Shown piece by piece: positions 18,327 to 26,921 of a stretch of DNA of 64,000 bases (position 1 is its first letter; each line of letters begins with the position of its first letter). The notes under the pieces are model-generated. The model was not told the DNA's origin. It ran no database searches and was given only the letters and a program-made list of their open reading frames with translations. This DNA comes from Salinibacterium sp. dk2585 (GTDB taxonomy: Bacteria > Actinomycetota > Actinomycetes > Actinomycetales > Microbacteriaceae), in contig NZ_CP042856.1 in NCBI RefSeq assembly GCF_008001035.1, forward strand, positions 2,418,001-2,482,000, read 5' to 3'. A program made the translations under genes and the position numbers.

Positions 18327-18390
18327 AATGACTGGGTTTCGGACAGATGACTGTGCCGCGGCGTAATCATCCGTCCGAAATTCGGTCATC
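18327..18390. repeat. Palindromic dispersed repeat, copy A
   Basis: A 64-bp imperfect palindrome centred on GCCGCGGC at 18355-18362. Arms contain ATGAC, TTTCGGAC and GATGA blocks mirrored on the other side. Most mismatches are transitions that would form G-U pairs in RNA. It lies between recQ and the unknown gene that follows, 58 bp before the latter's start. Copies B and C share the centre and block order. Confidence 0.75.
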
Positions 18391-18448
18391 AGCGCTGCCC
18401 CGCCATCCGGCAGCGCCGGTTCGCGCACGCGACCGCTACGCTCGGCCC

Positions 18449-19348
18449 ATGGACGCAGCGCTCAGGCCCCACTCCGACGTTTCCGTCGGGCAATGGGTGC
18501 TCGATGCCGTCGGTGAGTGGGACTGGGCGGCCGGCCTGCGCTGGCTCGTGCCGCCGGTCTACGAGGCGTACGCGCGCATCCTTCACCCGGCGTCCGGCCA
18601 ACAGCTGAGGTGGAGCGGTGACAGGGTCAGCGGAGAGGAACGGCGGATGCGCTGGCACGAGGTCGCCGCGCGGGAGGGCACCACGCTGCATCCGCTCGCC
18701 CAGTGGGGCCTGCTGATCGCAGGCTCGACGCGGCCCGGCTTTGGGGAAGACGGCTGGCAGTACGGCGACCCGGAGCAGGGGCGCATGGACCTGGACGAGC
18801 TCGCTGCCGTCACAAAGGTGCTCTCGCGGCACACCTCGACACCCGCCGACTGCTTCGCCGCGGTCTGGGAGGGATGGGGCGAGCTCTACACCACCCGCAT
18901 CCGCTACAGCGCGGCGGCATGGGCGCCGGCCCCAGAACTGGAGACGTACGGGTGGTCGCCTTTGTCTGCGATGCCGCCATCGATGCGAGGACCCGAGGCC
19001 CACCCGCGCCAGCATCCGTTGATCGAAGTGGCCTGGTACAACGACCGCTTCGAGTTGCCGCACCGCGAATCGCTCCTCTTTGCATGCGACGTGCGGGCAT
19101 TCGCCGACACGAGTTGGCCCGTGCGAAGCGGACTCGACTCGACCGGCAACTCGCTGACCCCCATGGCCCTCTGGCCGAGCGACCGCGCGTGGTACCTCGC
19201 GAGCGAGATCGACTTCGACTCGACCATCGTGGGCGGCAGTCGCGCGCTGGTCGACGAGCTGCTGCGACTCAACGACACGGATGCCGCGGAGGTAGTCGAG
19301 ATCTCGATCGACGCCGACCTCACGACCGAGGGCGACCACATCAACTGA
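18449..19348 (+). CDS. Conserved hypothetical protein flanked by palindromic repeats
   Basis: A 299-residue soluble protein that I do not recognise. It is rich in Trp, Asp, Glu and Pro (VGEWDWAAGLRWLVPP, AAVWEGWGELYTTR) with no signal peptide, membrane segment or catalytic signature. The C-terminal half contains DTSWPVRSGLDS and WPSDRAWYLASEIDFDST, where a repeated acidic/aromatic pattern suggests a folded enzyme-like or binding domain. The ATG at 18449 is the first good start; earlier in-frame codons lie inside repeat A. Palindromic copies A and B stand 58 bp before and 45 bp after the gene. Codon use matches its neighbours, so recent foreign origin is not evident. Confidence 0.75.
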   Translation: MDAALRPHSDVSVGQWVLDAVGEWDWAAGLRWLVPPVYEAYARILHPASGQQLRWSGDRVSGEERRMRWHEVAAREGTTLHPLAQWGLLIAGSTRPGFGEDGWQYGDPEQGRMDLDELAAVTKVLSRHTSTPADCFAAVWEGWGELYTTRIRYSAAAWAPAPELETYGWSPLSAMPPSMRGPEAHPRQHPLIEVAWYNDRFELPHRESLLFACDVRAFADTSWPVRSGLDSTGNSLTPMALWPSDRAWYLASEIDFDSTIVGGSRALVDELLRLNDTDAAEVVEISIDADLTTEGDHIN

Positions 19349-19393
19349 GCCAGTTGCCTGAGGTGCGACGAGCGTGCGGCACACGTCTCAGGA

Positions 19394-19461
19394 CGAATGA
19401 CCGGGTTTCGGTCAGATGATCGTGCCGCGGCGCGGTCATCTGACCGAAACCTAGTCATTCG
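19394..19461. repeat. Palindromic dispersed repeat, copy B
   Basis: A 68-bp near-perfect palindrome centred on GCCGCGGC at 19424-19431. The 34-bp arms start CGAATGAC and contain TTTCGGTCAGATGA; only a few transition mismatches separate them. It lies between the unknown gene and the TetR regulator. Where copy B reads GGTCAGATGA, copy C reads GGGCAAATGA, with matching changes in the opposite arm, so pairing is preserved. Confidence 0.8.
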
Positions 19462-19531
19462 CGCGGACCACCGCGGAAAGCTCGGTTCTTTGACACTTGT
19501 AAACGACGCTCGGCTTCCCTAGGGTGCCCCT

Positions 19532-20125
19532 ATGGGCATCGTCGCCAGCACAGAGCAGCACGCCGTGCAGCGCTCCTCCGACCCGAGGGCCGAGCGTTCC
19601 CGGGCCCAACTGCTCGACGCGACGATCACCCTCGTCTCCGACCGCGGCACCACCGACCTCCCCCTCACCGAGCTCGCGCGCACGGCCGGGGTCAGCCGCC
19701 AGGTGGCCTACCTGCACTACGCCGACCGCGACGACCTCATTGTCGAGGCGGCCCTGCACCTCATGCGCACGAGGCTGACGAGCGCCGAGCCGACCGCGAG
19801 CGCCCGCGAGGCAATCGAACGCGTCACCATGCACTTCGCCGCCCACCGCGACTTCTACCGCGCCGTGTTCATGGGTGCGTGCTGCTACGCGTTCAACGAG
19901 CGGATGCTCGCACTCCTGCGCCCCTTCACCCTCCTCCTCGTGCCACACGTCGAGGGCCAAACGCAGCTCGATGCGGCCGAGTTCCTCGCGGGAGGTGCCG
20001 GGGCGATCATCTCCCGCTGGGTGATCGACCGCGTCGACGCATCGACACCACGGCAGATCGCCGACCGCATCACGGCGGCCAGGCGCGCCATCACGACCAT
20101 GCCCCAGGTTCCGCCCGCGAACTGA
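19532..20125 (+). CDS. TetR-family transcriptional regulator
   Basis: A 197-residue regulator. The N-terminal helix-turn-helix covers about residues 20-68, with SRAQLLDATITLVSDRG and VSRQVAYLHYADRDDLI matching the TetR pattern. The C-terminal ligand domain is alpha-helical and not assignable to a known effector. The esterase gene begins 43 bp downstream on the same strand, so the pair probably forms an operon and the regulator likely controls itself and the esterase. The palindromic repeat upstream (copy B) ends 70 bp before the start and is not a typical TetR operator. Confidence 0.88.
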   Translation: MGIVASTEQHAVQRSSDPRAERSRAQLLDATITLVSDRGTTDLPLTELARTAGVSRQVAYLHYADRDDLIVEAALHLMRTRLTSAEPTASAREAIERVTMHFAAHRDFYRAVFMGACCYAFNERMLALLRPFTLLLVPHVEGQTQLDAAEFLAGGAGAIISRWVIDRVDASTPRQIADRITAARRAITTMPQVPPAN

Positions 20126-20168
20126 CGACCCACACCCCACCCGACCCGGACTCAACGAGGAGCGCCCG

Positions 20169-21719
20169 ATGACCGACAACACCACCGCCCACGCCGCCCA
20201 GTCGCAGGCGAACGCCGACGACCTGACCGTCGCCACGACCCACGGTGCCGTCCGCGGCATCGTCGACAAGGAGGTGCGCACCTGGCGCGGCATCCCCTTC
20301 GCGGCCCCGCCGGTCGGCGAGCTGCGCCTGCGCAAACCGCACCCGGCTGAGCCGTGGGAGGGAGTGCGCGACGCGAGCGAGTTCGGAATGGCGCCGCCAC
20401 AGGTGGTGACGTTCGAGGCGTCCGGAATCGGCAAGGAGACCCCGGTCGGCGAGGACTGCCTCACCCTCAACGTGAGCGCGCCACTGGCTCCCTCGGCTGA
20501 GCCTCGACCCGTGCTCGTCTACCTGTACGGCGGCGCCTACACGACCGGATCGAACCGTTCGACCGGCTACCTCGGCTCCCGCCTCGTGAAGAACGGCGAC
20601 GTCATCTACGTCTGCCTCAATTACCGGCTGGGCGCGCTCGGCTTCGTCGATTTCAGCCCGTACAGCACGCCGGAGCGCCCCTTCGAGAGCAACCTCGGCC
20701 TGCGCGACACCGTCGCGGGGCTGGAATGGGTGCGCGACAACATTGCCGCGTTCGGGGGTGACCCCGACAACGTCACGATCTTCGGCGAGTCCGCTGGCGG
20801 CATGTCGGTCACCTCGCTCATGTGCATCCCGTCAGCGAAGGGGCTCTTCCACAAGGCCTTCGCGATGAGCCCAGCCCCGGCATCCATGTACGGCCCCGAG
20901 CTCCACGCTGACTGGAGCCGCCGCTTTCTCGAGAACTTGGGCGTCGATGAGGCGGATGCCGCGGCCGCCCTCAGCGAGCGCCCCTGGCAGGATCTCATCG
21001 CCGCAAGCCGCAAGCTGGGCCACGACTACATCCCCGACAACCAGCCCAGCGCTCTGCCGACGGCCCCGGTGGTCGACGGCGACTTCCTGCCGAAGCACAC
21101 GATCGACGCCTTCCGCGACGGCGACGCCCACCCCGTGCCGTTCGTCGCTGGTACGACCGATCGCGAGGGTGCGTTCTTCACGATCGTGCTCGATCTGATG
21201 CCGACCAAGCCGAGCCGCATCGACACGATGTTCAAGCAGACGGATCCGGATGCCCGCGACCGGGTCGTTGCCGCCTACCCGGGTTACCCGAGCAAGAGGG
21301 CCGCAATCGACCTCGGCGGCGATGCGATCTTCTGGCACCCCACCATCCAGGTCACGGAGGGTCACTCGCGCCACGCCCCCACGTGGTCGTACCGCTTCGA
21401 CTACGCGCCTCCGCTGCTGAAGCTCACCAAGATCGGGGCGACCCACGGCACGGATGTCGCGGCAGTCTTCGACGGCTACGACGCGGGACTGGGCAAGATC
21501 GTCACGGCGCTGGGCGGCCGCGGCACGGCGAATGCGCTCGCGCAGCGCTTCCAGGGCGCGCTACTCTCCCTCGCGCGCACCGGCAGCCCGGGTGCCGACT
21601 GGCCGCAGTACGACGAGACGGCACGGCAGACCCGCATCTTCGACTCGGAGGACCGCATCGAGTCCGACCCGCGCGCTGGTCGCCGGCTCGCGTGGGGCGA
21701 CTACCGGGGCCACCGCTGA
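20169..21719 (+). CDS. Carboxylesterase, type B (para-nitrobenzyl esterase family)
   Basis: A 516-residue alpha/beta-hydrolase of the carboxylesterase/lipase family that hydrolyses carboxylic esters. The oxyanion hole is YLYGGAYTTGS (about 118-128), the nucleophile is Ser208 in FGESAGG, and NYRLGALGF is the usual downstream block. The acid and His of the triad lie in the last 250 residues (GATHGTDVAAVF holds the likely His). No signal peptide, so cytosolic. GAGGAG before ATG at 20169 supports the start. Co-transcribed with the TetR regulator; substrate unknown. Confidence 0.92.
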   Translation: MTDNTTAHAAQSQANADDLTVATTHGAVRGIVDKEVRTWRGIPFAAPPVGELRLRKPHPAEPWEGVRDASEFGMAPPQVVTFEASGIGKETPVGEDCLTLNVSAPLAPSAEPRPVLVYLYGGAYTTGSNRSTGYLGSRLVKNGDVIYVCLNYRLGALGFVDFSPYSTPERPFESNLGLRDTVAGLEWVRDNIAAFGGDPDNVTIFGESAGGMSVTSLMCIPSAKGLFHKAFAMSPAPASMYGPELHADWSRRFLENLGVDEADAAAALSERPWQDLIAASRKLGHDYIPDNQPSALPTAPVVDGDFLPKHTIDAFRDGDAHPVPFVAGTTDREGAFFTIVLDLMPTKPSRIDTMFKQTDPDARDRVVAAYPGYPSKRAAIDLGGDAIFWHPTIQVTEGHSRHAPTWSYRFDYAPPLLKLTKIGATHGTDVAAVFDGYDAGLGKIVTALGGRGTANALAQRFQGALLSLARTGSPGADWPQYDETARQTRIFDSEDRIESDPRAGRRLAWGDYRGHR

Positions 21720-21725
21720 GCCCGC

Positions 21726-22220
21726 CTATGCGGACTGGAGTTCGCGAAAGCGGCTCTGGTGGAAGACGAGGGGTGCGACGTCAGGGAACAGCTCCGAGCG
21801 CACGACCTTGAGCAGCACCACCTCGTGGTCGCCTCCGGGAAAGCTCGAGTGAATCTCGCATTCGAGCCAGAGGGCGGCATCGTCGATCAGCACGGCGCCA
21901 TGTTCCCCCGCCTGCCAGGGCACGTCGGCGAAGCGATCCACGCCGCGGGCAGACAGGGTGCGGCACACCGCGCCCTGCCCCGCGCCGAGGATGCTGAGGC
22001 CGAGCCGCTTGACGCTGGAGAGCGTCGGCCAGGTGGTGGAGGTGTTGGCGATGCAGACACCGACGAGCGCCGGGTCGAGCGAGACGGATGTGAAGGAGTT
22101 CACGGCGAGCCCGACGGGACGACCGTCGACAGATGCCGCCACCGCGACGACCCCGGTTGGGAAGAGTGAGAACGCCTGCCGCAGGGCCAGGGTCGGGTCA
22201 TCCGTCGTCATGGTCATCAT
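21726..22220 (-). CDS. Flavin reductase family protein
   Basis: A 164-residue FMN-binding split-barrel protein of the HpaC/flavin reductase family. Such enzymes use NAD(P)H to reduce free flavin, which is passed to a two-component monooxygenase. Visible blocks are FPTGVVAVAASVDGRPVG, VNSFTSVSLDPALVGVCIA, LSILGAGQGAVCRTL and HEVVLLKVVRSELF. It is divergent from the padR gene with a shared 97-bp control region. The nearest partner is the LLM-type monooxygenase of the neighbouring operon, which would need reduced flavin. In the riboflavin catabolic cluster of Microbacterium the analogous enzyme is the reductase RcaB. Confidence 0.88.
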   Translation of the reverse strand: MMTMTTDDPTLALRQAFSLFPTGVVAVAASVDGRPVGLAVNSFTSVSLDPALVGVCIANTSTTWPTLSSVKRLGLSILGAGQGAVCRTLSARGVDRFADVPWQAGEHGAVLIDDAALWLECEIHSSFPGGDHEVVLLKVVRSELFPDVAPLVFHQSRFRELQSA

Positions 22221-22242
22221 TCGCGCCCCTCAGGCTGCTAGT

Positions 22243-22264
22243 CAAGTTTGATTAGTACACTTAG
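22243..22264. promoter_or_regulatory. Candidate PadR operator in the flavin reductase/padR divergent region
   Basis: A 22-bp AT-rich site starting CAAGTTTGATTA in the only AT-rich part of the divergent intergenic region. It agrees at about 15 of 22 positions, by eye, with the site at 28088-28109 in the promoter of the importer/monooxygenase operon. AGTCAA and TTGATT at 22240-22253 form a small inverted repeat across its left half. A shared regulator, most simply the PadR protein encoded between the two sites, is inferred. Confidence 0.4.
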
Positions 22265-22317
22265 GCTAACCTGTTGCACGGCCTTCGACAAGACCGCTTT
22301 GCACAGAGATGAGGACC

Positions 22318-22884
22318 ATGTCGACCACCACCCGTCTCGTCATCCTGGGCGCCGTGCGACAGTTCCAGCCGGTGCACGGCTACTTCCTGCGCCGCGAACT
22401 GCTCAGCTGGCATGTCGACGAATGGGCCAACATCCAACCCGGCTCGATCTACAACGCGCTCCGCTCGCTCGAGAAGGACGGCTACGTGCAGGAGGACGGC
22501 ACGACCTCCGAGGGCCGCCGCCCCGAGCGCACGACCTACCGCGTCACGCCGGAGGGCGAGACGGAGTTCCTGCGGATGCTGCGCCACGCACTCTGGAACG
22601 TCGAGACCTTCGACGTCAAGCCCGCCATGGCGCTGACGTCGTTCATGTATGCCCTCCGCCGCCAGGAGGTCATGGAGGCGCTTGAGCACCGCATCAAGGA
22701 GATCGACGCCCGCATCTCGAGCAACAACTACAACGTCGAGGACGTGCGCAACTCACCCTCGACGCCCGCGTACGTGCGCGAGATCTTCGAACTCTCGTCG
22801 GCGCGACTGCGGTCCGAGCAGACGTGGTCGCGCGACCTGCTCGGGCGACTGCAGGACGGCGAGTACACCTTCGCGGGCGAGTAG
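22318..22884 (+). CDS. PadR-family transcriptional regulator
   Basis: A 188-residue regulator with an N-terminal winged helix (about 5-85) containing QPVHGYFLRRELL, NIQPGSIYNALRSLEKDGYV and RRPERTTYRVTPEGE, the PadR signature, and a C-terminal helical dimerisation domain. An earlier ATG at 22309 is in frame, but GAGGACC favours 22318. PadR proteins usually repress genes for catabolism or efflux and release DNA on binding a small molecule. It sits between the flavin reductase gene (divergent) and the ribokinase end of the importer operon (convergent), so it likely governs both. Confidence 0.9.
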   Translation: MSTTTRLVILGAVRQFQPVHGYFLRRELLSWHVDEWANIQPGSIYNALRSLEKDGYVQEDGTTSEGRRPERTTYRVTPEGETEFLRMLRHALWNVETFDVKPAMALTSFMYALRRQEVMEALEHRIKEIDARISSNNYNVEDVRNSPSTPAYVREIFELSSARLRSEQTWSRDLLGRLQDGEYTFAGE

Positions 22885-22902
22885 ATCACGGCGCCGGCGC
22901 CC

Positions 22903-22953
22903 GGCGGTGTGCGGCTTTGGGGGCGCCGCGCGAGATAGAGCCTGCGCACCGCC
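22903..22953. terminator. Imperfect hairpin between convergent padR and ribokinase genes
   Basis: GGCGGTGTGCGGCT (22903-22916) pairs with AGCCTGCGCACCGCC (22939-22953), with one bulge and a G-U pair. Its place between two convergent stop codons fits a bidirectional terminator. There is no strong U-tract. Confidence 0.4.
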
Positions 22954-23001
22954 ACCACACGCGCGCGCTCTCCGCCGCGCACCCCTCGATAGCGCGCCGA
23001 C

Positions 23002-23868
23002 CTACGCCCCGAGCATCCGCTCGATCGCCTCGAGCGACAGCTGCTCGACCTGCGCGCCGAGATGCTGCGCCGTGATGGCCCCGGCGGCGGATGCCCGTCG
23101 CAGCGCCTGCGCGATGTCGTGACCCTGGGCAAGCGACGCGACGAGGGCCCCGCAGAACGCGTCGCCCGCACCCGTCGTGTCGACCGCCTCGATGGGAAAC
23201 GCCGCAACCTGCCCCGAGTCACCCTCGGAGCGCCAGACGGCCCCCTTCTCGCCGAGCGTCATGACGACCGTGCGGGGCCCCGCCGCCACCAGGTGGTCGA
23301 GCCCGCCAAGGTCTCGCGCCTCGGATTCGTTGACGACGAGGATGTCGACGTGCGCCAGCAGCGATGGACGGAACGCTGTCGTCGGGGCAGCATTCAGCAC
23401 TGTCACGGCACCCGCCGCACGCCCCGCTGAGAGGGCCGCCTCGACGGCATCCGCTGGCACCTCAAGCTGGGCGAGCACGACACCAGCGCCCTTGACGGCG
23501 GCCGCAGCATCCCTCGCCGTCAGCGAGCCGTTGGCACCCTGCGACACGATGATCGCGTTGCCCGAGTCGGGGAGCACGGTGATGTGCGCAAGCCCGGTCG
23601 GAAGGGACGAATCGACGCCGAGCATCCGGTCGTCGAGGCCCGCCGCGCGCAGGTGCGAGCGCAGGAAGGCACCGTCACCGTCGTCACCGACGCCTCCACA
23701 GAAGCGCACCTGTGCGCCCGAGCGCGCCGCCGCGACGGCCTGATTGAATCCCTTGCCGCCGGGGAGGCGAGCGATCGCCTCCCCCAGCACCGTCTCCCCG
23801 ACCGCGGGCAGGCGGTCGACACCCACCATGAGGTCGAGGTTGATGCTGCCGACGACAACGACGTCCAT
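23002..23868 (-). CDS. Ribokinase-like PfkB-family carbohydrate kinase
   Basis: A 288-residue PfkB-fold sugar kinase. The N-terminal signature is GSINLDLMVGVDRLP followed by LPGGKGFNQAVAAARSG, and the C-terminal signature with the catalytic Asp is DTTGAGDAFCGALVA. Overall it is most like ribokinase, which phosphorylates ribose to ribose-5-phosphate. It starts 2 bp after the monooxygenase stop, so the two are tightly coupled. That coupling implies the monooxygenase reaction frees a ribose-like sugar; the same pair (RcaE and RcaD) occurs in riboflavin catabolism of Microbacterium. Substrate is inferred. Confidence 0.9.
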   Translation of the reverse strand: MDVVVVGSINLDLMVGVDRLPAVGETVLGEAIARLPGGKGFNQAVAAARSGAQVRFCGGVGDDGDGAFLRSHLRAAGLDDRMLGVDSSLPTGLAHITVLPDSGNAIIVSQGANGSLTARDAAAAVKGAGVVLAQLEVPADAVEAALSAGRAAGAVTVLNAAPTTAFRPSLLAHVDILVVNESEARDLGGLDHLVAAGPRTVVMTLGEKGAVWRSEGDSGQVAAFPIEAVDTTGAGDAFCGALVASLAQGHDIAQALRRASAAGAITAQHLGAQVEQLSLEAIERMLGA

Positions 23869-23870
23869 GG

Positions 23871-25229
23871 CTACGAAGCGGTGACGCGTGCCGCACGGAA
23901 GCGCGCAGCCGGGTGGTCATCGCCCAGGGTCGGCGCGGTGCCGATGAGGCGCTCGCGCAGCGTCTCGCCTTCGTACTCGGATGCCGCGACGCCCCGCTCC
24001 CGCAGGATCGGCAGCACGTGGTCGATGAAGTCGCGGGTCGAGCCGGGCTGCACGAGCGGCGTCAGGAGGAAGCCGTCGAGGTCGGCCGTCTCGGCGCGCA
24101 TGCACATCTCGTCGGCGACCTGCTCGGCCGTGCCAACGAAGGGGGTGCCGCGCACGCCCTTCTCATGCCAGTCCTTGAGCACGTCGCCCACCGTGAGTCC
24201 CGCGAAGCGCGAGATCTGCGTCTGCGAGAGCTCCGTGTGAAGGTCGGTCATGGGCGTCGCGGGGTCGTATGAGGAGAGGTCGAGGCCCGTGAACATCGCG
24301 TAGGAGGCAACCGCGACGGCGGGGTCCTGCGCGTCGAGCACCGCCTGATGCTTCGCCTTGGCCTCCTCCTCGGTCGCGCCGATGACGCACGAGAAGGCCG
24401 ACATGATCTTGATCGACTCGGGAAGGCGACCCTGGTTCACGGCCTCAGCACGGATGCCGCGCACCTGCTCCGCCATCTTCTCGATCGACGATCCGCCGAG
24501 GAAGATCGCCTCGCCGTGCGTGCCACCGAAGCGCACCCCGCGGTCGGAGGATCCGGCCTGGAAGAGCACGGGCGTGCCCTGCGGCGAGTAGGAGGTCTGG
24601 CCGTAGCCATCCGACTTGAAGTACGGGCCCTCGTGCGTGATGCGGTGCACCTTGGCAGGGTCGGCGAAGCGGCCCTGCTTGTCGCGCTCGAGCGCGTCGG
24701 GCTCCCACGAGCCCTCCCACAGCTTGTAGACGAGGTCCATGAAGTCGTCGGCCATGTCATAGCGGTCGTCGTGCGCGACCATGGGAATGCCGAAGGCACC
24801 CGCCGCGGTCTCCGCGGTTCCGGTCGTCACGACGTTCCAGCCGACGCGGCCCTTCGAGATGTGGTCGAGGGTCGCCATGCGGCGGGCGAATGCGTAGGGC
24901 TGCTCCAGCAGGGTCGAGCCCGTGATGACGAGGCCCAGCTGCGAGGTGGATGCCGCGAGTGCCGCGGCGACGATGGCCGGGTCGAGGCGAGGCAGGTCGA
25001 GGCTCTCGGTGACCGTGACATCCGGCCGCTGCCCATTGACCTCGGACCAGCCCCACGCGTCGGCGAGGAAGACGAAGTCGAGCTTGGCGTCCTCACACAT
25101 GCGGGCGATCTCAAGCCAGTAGTCGAGGCGGTCGAAGTGGTCGCGCTTGTTCTCGGGGTGGCGCCACGTAGCGGTTCCGGAGTCGTTGGCCTGGGCGTTT
25201 TCGAACAGGCCGAATCGCAGTTTCTTCAC
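23871..25229 (-). CDS. LLM-class flavin-dependent monooxygenase (NtaA/SnaA/DszA family), riboflavin lyase candidate
   Basis: A 452-residue TIM-barrel monooxygenase that uses reduced FMN and oxygen. Marks of the NtaA/DszA subfamily are FVFLADAWGWSE, WNVVTTGTAETAAGAFG, GQTSYSPQGTPVLFQAGSS and a C-terminal GFLLTPLVQPGS. Substrates in this family range from nitrilotriacetate to sulfones, and RcaE of Microbacterium maritypicum, which cleaves riboflavin to lumichrome and ribose, belongs here. Next to an ABC importer, a ribokinase and a flavin reductase, a riboflavin-type substrate is the best fit. Sulfonate or other heterocycle degradation remains possible. Confidence 0.85.
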   Translation of the reverse strand: MKKLRFGLFENAQANDSGTATWRHPENKRDHFDRLDYWLEIARMCEDAKLDFVFLADAWGWSEVNGQRPDVTVTESLDLPRLDPAIVAAALAASTSQLGLVITGSTLLEQPYAFARRMATLDHISKGRVGWNVVTTGTAETAAGAFGIPMVAHDDRYDMADDFMDLVYKLWEGSWEPDALERDKQGRFADPAKVHRITHEGPYFKSDGYGQTSYSPQGTPVLFQAGSSDRGVRFGGTHGEAIFLGGSSIEKMAEQVRGIRAEAVNQGRLPESIKIMSAFSCVIGATEEEAKAKHQAVLDAQDPAVAVASYAMFTGLDLSSYDPATPMTDLHTELSQTQISRFAGLTVGDVLKDWHEKGVRGTPFVGTAEQVADEMCMRAETADLDGFLLTPLVQPGSTRDFIDHVLPILRERGVAASEYEGETLRERLIGTAPTLGDDHPAARFRAARVTAS

Positions 25230-25283
25230 GGTGTTTCCTTGAATGTGGAGAGAGGTGTCCCCTTGGACCAGGGGACGGTGACG

Positions 25284-26120
25284 TCAGCGGGAGACGACCT
25301 CGCCGTCGCTCCACCACAGGGCGCGCTTGCGCACGAGGGAGAGGAGCGAGACGAGGAGCACACCGAGCACGCACAGGAGCACGATGCTCGCCCACGTCAC
25401 GGGAAGGTTCGCCTGAGCGGCCGAGATGGTCACGAGTGACCCGAGGCCGGCCTGCTGGCCGGCGGCGACGAATTCGGCGACAGCCGCACCGACGACCGCG
25501 AGGGGCAGCGACACGCGAAGCCCCGCGAAGACGAACGGCATGCTGCCGGGGAACCGCAGTTCCCTGAAGATCTCCCAGCGGCTCGCGTGCAGCGTCCGCA
25601 GCACGTCGAGGGCCTTGGGGTCGACCTCGCGGAGGCCTGCGAGGGAGTTCACGAGCATGGGGAAGAAGACGACGAGCGCCGTCACGATGTACTTGGGCAT
25701 CATCCCGAAGCCGAAGGCAACGACGAGCGCCGGGGCGATGGCGACGATCGGGGTCACCATGATGACGACGAAGAGCGGCATGACGGCCCGCTCGAGAATC
25801 TCGAACTCAGCCATGACGACCGCGATGAGGAACCCGGCCAGGATGCCAGCGGCCGCGCCGATCGCGACCTCCTGCAGCGTCACCAGGAAGTTGACGCCAT
25901 ACATCTGTGGGTCGTCGATCAGGCTCATGACGATGCCGTCGATCGTGGGGATCACGTAGGGGTTCGCGATCGCCGTGACCTGCCACAGGGCGCCGAACAC
26001 GATGAAGGTGATGGCGGGCGGCAACCAGATGCGCCAGCCGAGGCCCGGCTTGCGACGCTTGGTGGCCACCGCGGCGACGGATGCCACGGCCTCGGTCTCG
26101 GTCATGTTGTCTGACATCAC
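25284..26120 (-). CDS. ABC transporter permease, SsuC/TauC/ThiX type
   Basis: A 278-residue permease with an N-terminal helix and five more hydrophobic segments. The cytoplasmic coupling loop contains ALDVLRTLHASRWEIFRELR followed by FPGSMPFVFAGLR, typical of the nitrate/sulfonate/taurine/thiamine-precursor class. Its ATG overlaps the ATPase stop by 4 bp. It forms a homodimeric channel in this class. The monooxygenase gene follows 54 bp downstream. The same class includes RibX, a riboflavin importer permease, so the family does not exclude flavin transport. Confidence 0.9.
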   Translation of the reverse strand: MMSDNMTETEAVASVAAVATKRRKPGLGWRIWLPPAITFIVFGALWQVTAIANPYVIPTIDGIVMSLIDDPQMYGVNFLVTLQEVAIGAAAGILAGFLIAVVMAEFEILERAVMPLFVVIMVTPIVAIAPALVVAFGFGMMPKYIVTALVVFFPMLVNSLAGLREVDPKALDVLRTLHASRWEIFRELRFPGSMPFVFAGLRVSLPLAVVGAAVAEFVAAGQQAGLGSLVTISAAQANLPVTWASIVLLCVLGVLLVSLLSLVRKRALWWSDGEVVSR

Positions 26121-26914
26121 AGTCCTCCCATGACGCGGCGCAGGCTCGTGCGAACCCTTGCCTCAAGGTCCCTGAATTCGTCGGTCGCGTAGAGCTCCTC
26201 GCCACGCGGGCGCGGAAGGTCGACGGGGATGATCTCGGCGATGCGGCCCGGGTGCGCCGCCATGACGACGATGCGGTCGGACAGGATGATCGCCTCGGGC
26301 ACGGAGTGCGTGACGAACATGACGGCCTTGCGGTTGGACTGCCAGAACTCGAGGAGTCCCATCCGCTGCTGGTCGCGGTTCATCTCGTCGAGCGCCGAGA
26401 AGGGTTCGTCCATGAGGAGCACGCTCGGGTCGAAGACGAAGGCGCGAGCGATCGCGGCACGCTGCTGCATGCCACCCGAGAGCTGCGAGGGGTACTTGTC
26501 GACCGCGTGGCCGAGGCCGAACGATTCGAGCAGCTCGCGGGCATCCCGCGTCGCACGCCCCGCGTTCGTGCCCTTATTGACCCGCATCGGCAGGGTCACG
26601 TTGTCGAGCACTGTGCGCCACGGCAGCAGGGCGGGAGCTTGCGGAACCAGCCCGATCATCTTGTTGCGCGTTGCCGCGGTGACCGACTCGCCGTCGATCG
26701 TGACGTTGCCCTCGTCGGCGTCGAGCAGGCCGGCGACGACCTTCAGCAGGGTCGACTTGCCGCAGCCGCTCGGCCCGATGACGGAGACGAACTCGCCCAT
26801 GCGGATGTTCAGGTCGACGTCCTGCAGCACCGTGCTGCGGGCATCCGTTGGCCCGAAGCTCTTGCCGACGCCACGGATGCTGACGCCTCCGTCATGCACG
26901 TTCGTCTCCGTCAT
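26117..26914 (-). CDS. ABC transporter ATP-binding protein, SsuB/TauB type
   Basis: A 265-residue ATPase with Walker A GPSGCGKST (about 49-57), the Q-loop VPQAPALLPWRTV, signature LSGGMQQRAAIARAF, Walker B VLLMDEPFSALD, and the switch FVTHSVPEA. LPWRTV and GMQQR are typical of the nitrate/sulfonate/thiamine-precursor class. ATG at 26914 lies 7 bp after the binding-protein stop; the frame is open further upstream into that gene and the longer start is rejected. It supplies energy for the permease encoded next. Confidence 0.93.
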   Translation of the reverse strand: MTETNVHDGGVSIRGVGKSFGPTDARSTVLQDVDLNIRMGEFVSVIGPSGCGKSTLLKVVAGLLDADEGNVTIDGESVTAATRNKMIGLVPQAPALLPWRTVLDNVTLPMRVNKGTNAGRATRDARELLESFGLGHAVDKYPSQLSGGMQQRAAIARAFVFDPSVLLMDEPFSALDEMNRDQQRMGLLEFWQSNRKAVMFVTHSVPEAIILSDRIVVMAAHPGRIAEIIPVDLPRPRGEELYATDEFRDLEARVRTSLRRVMGGL

Positions 26915-26921
26915 CGTCGGG

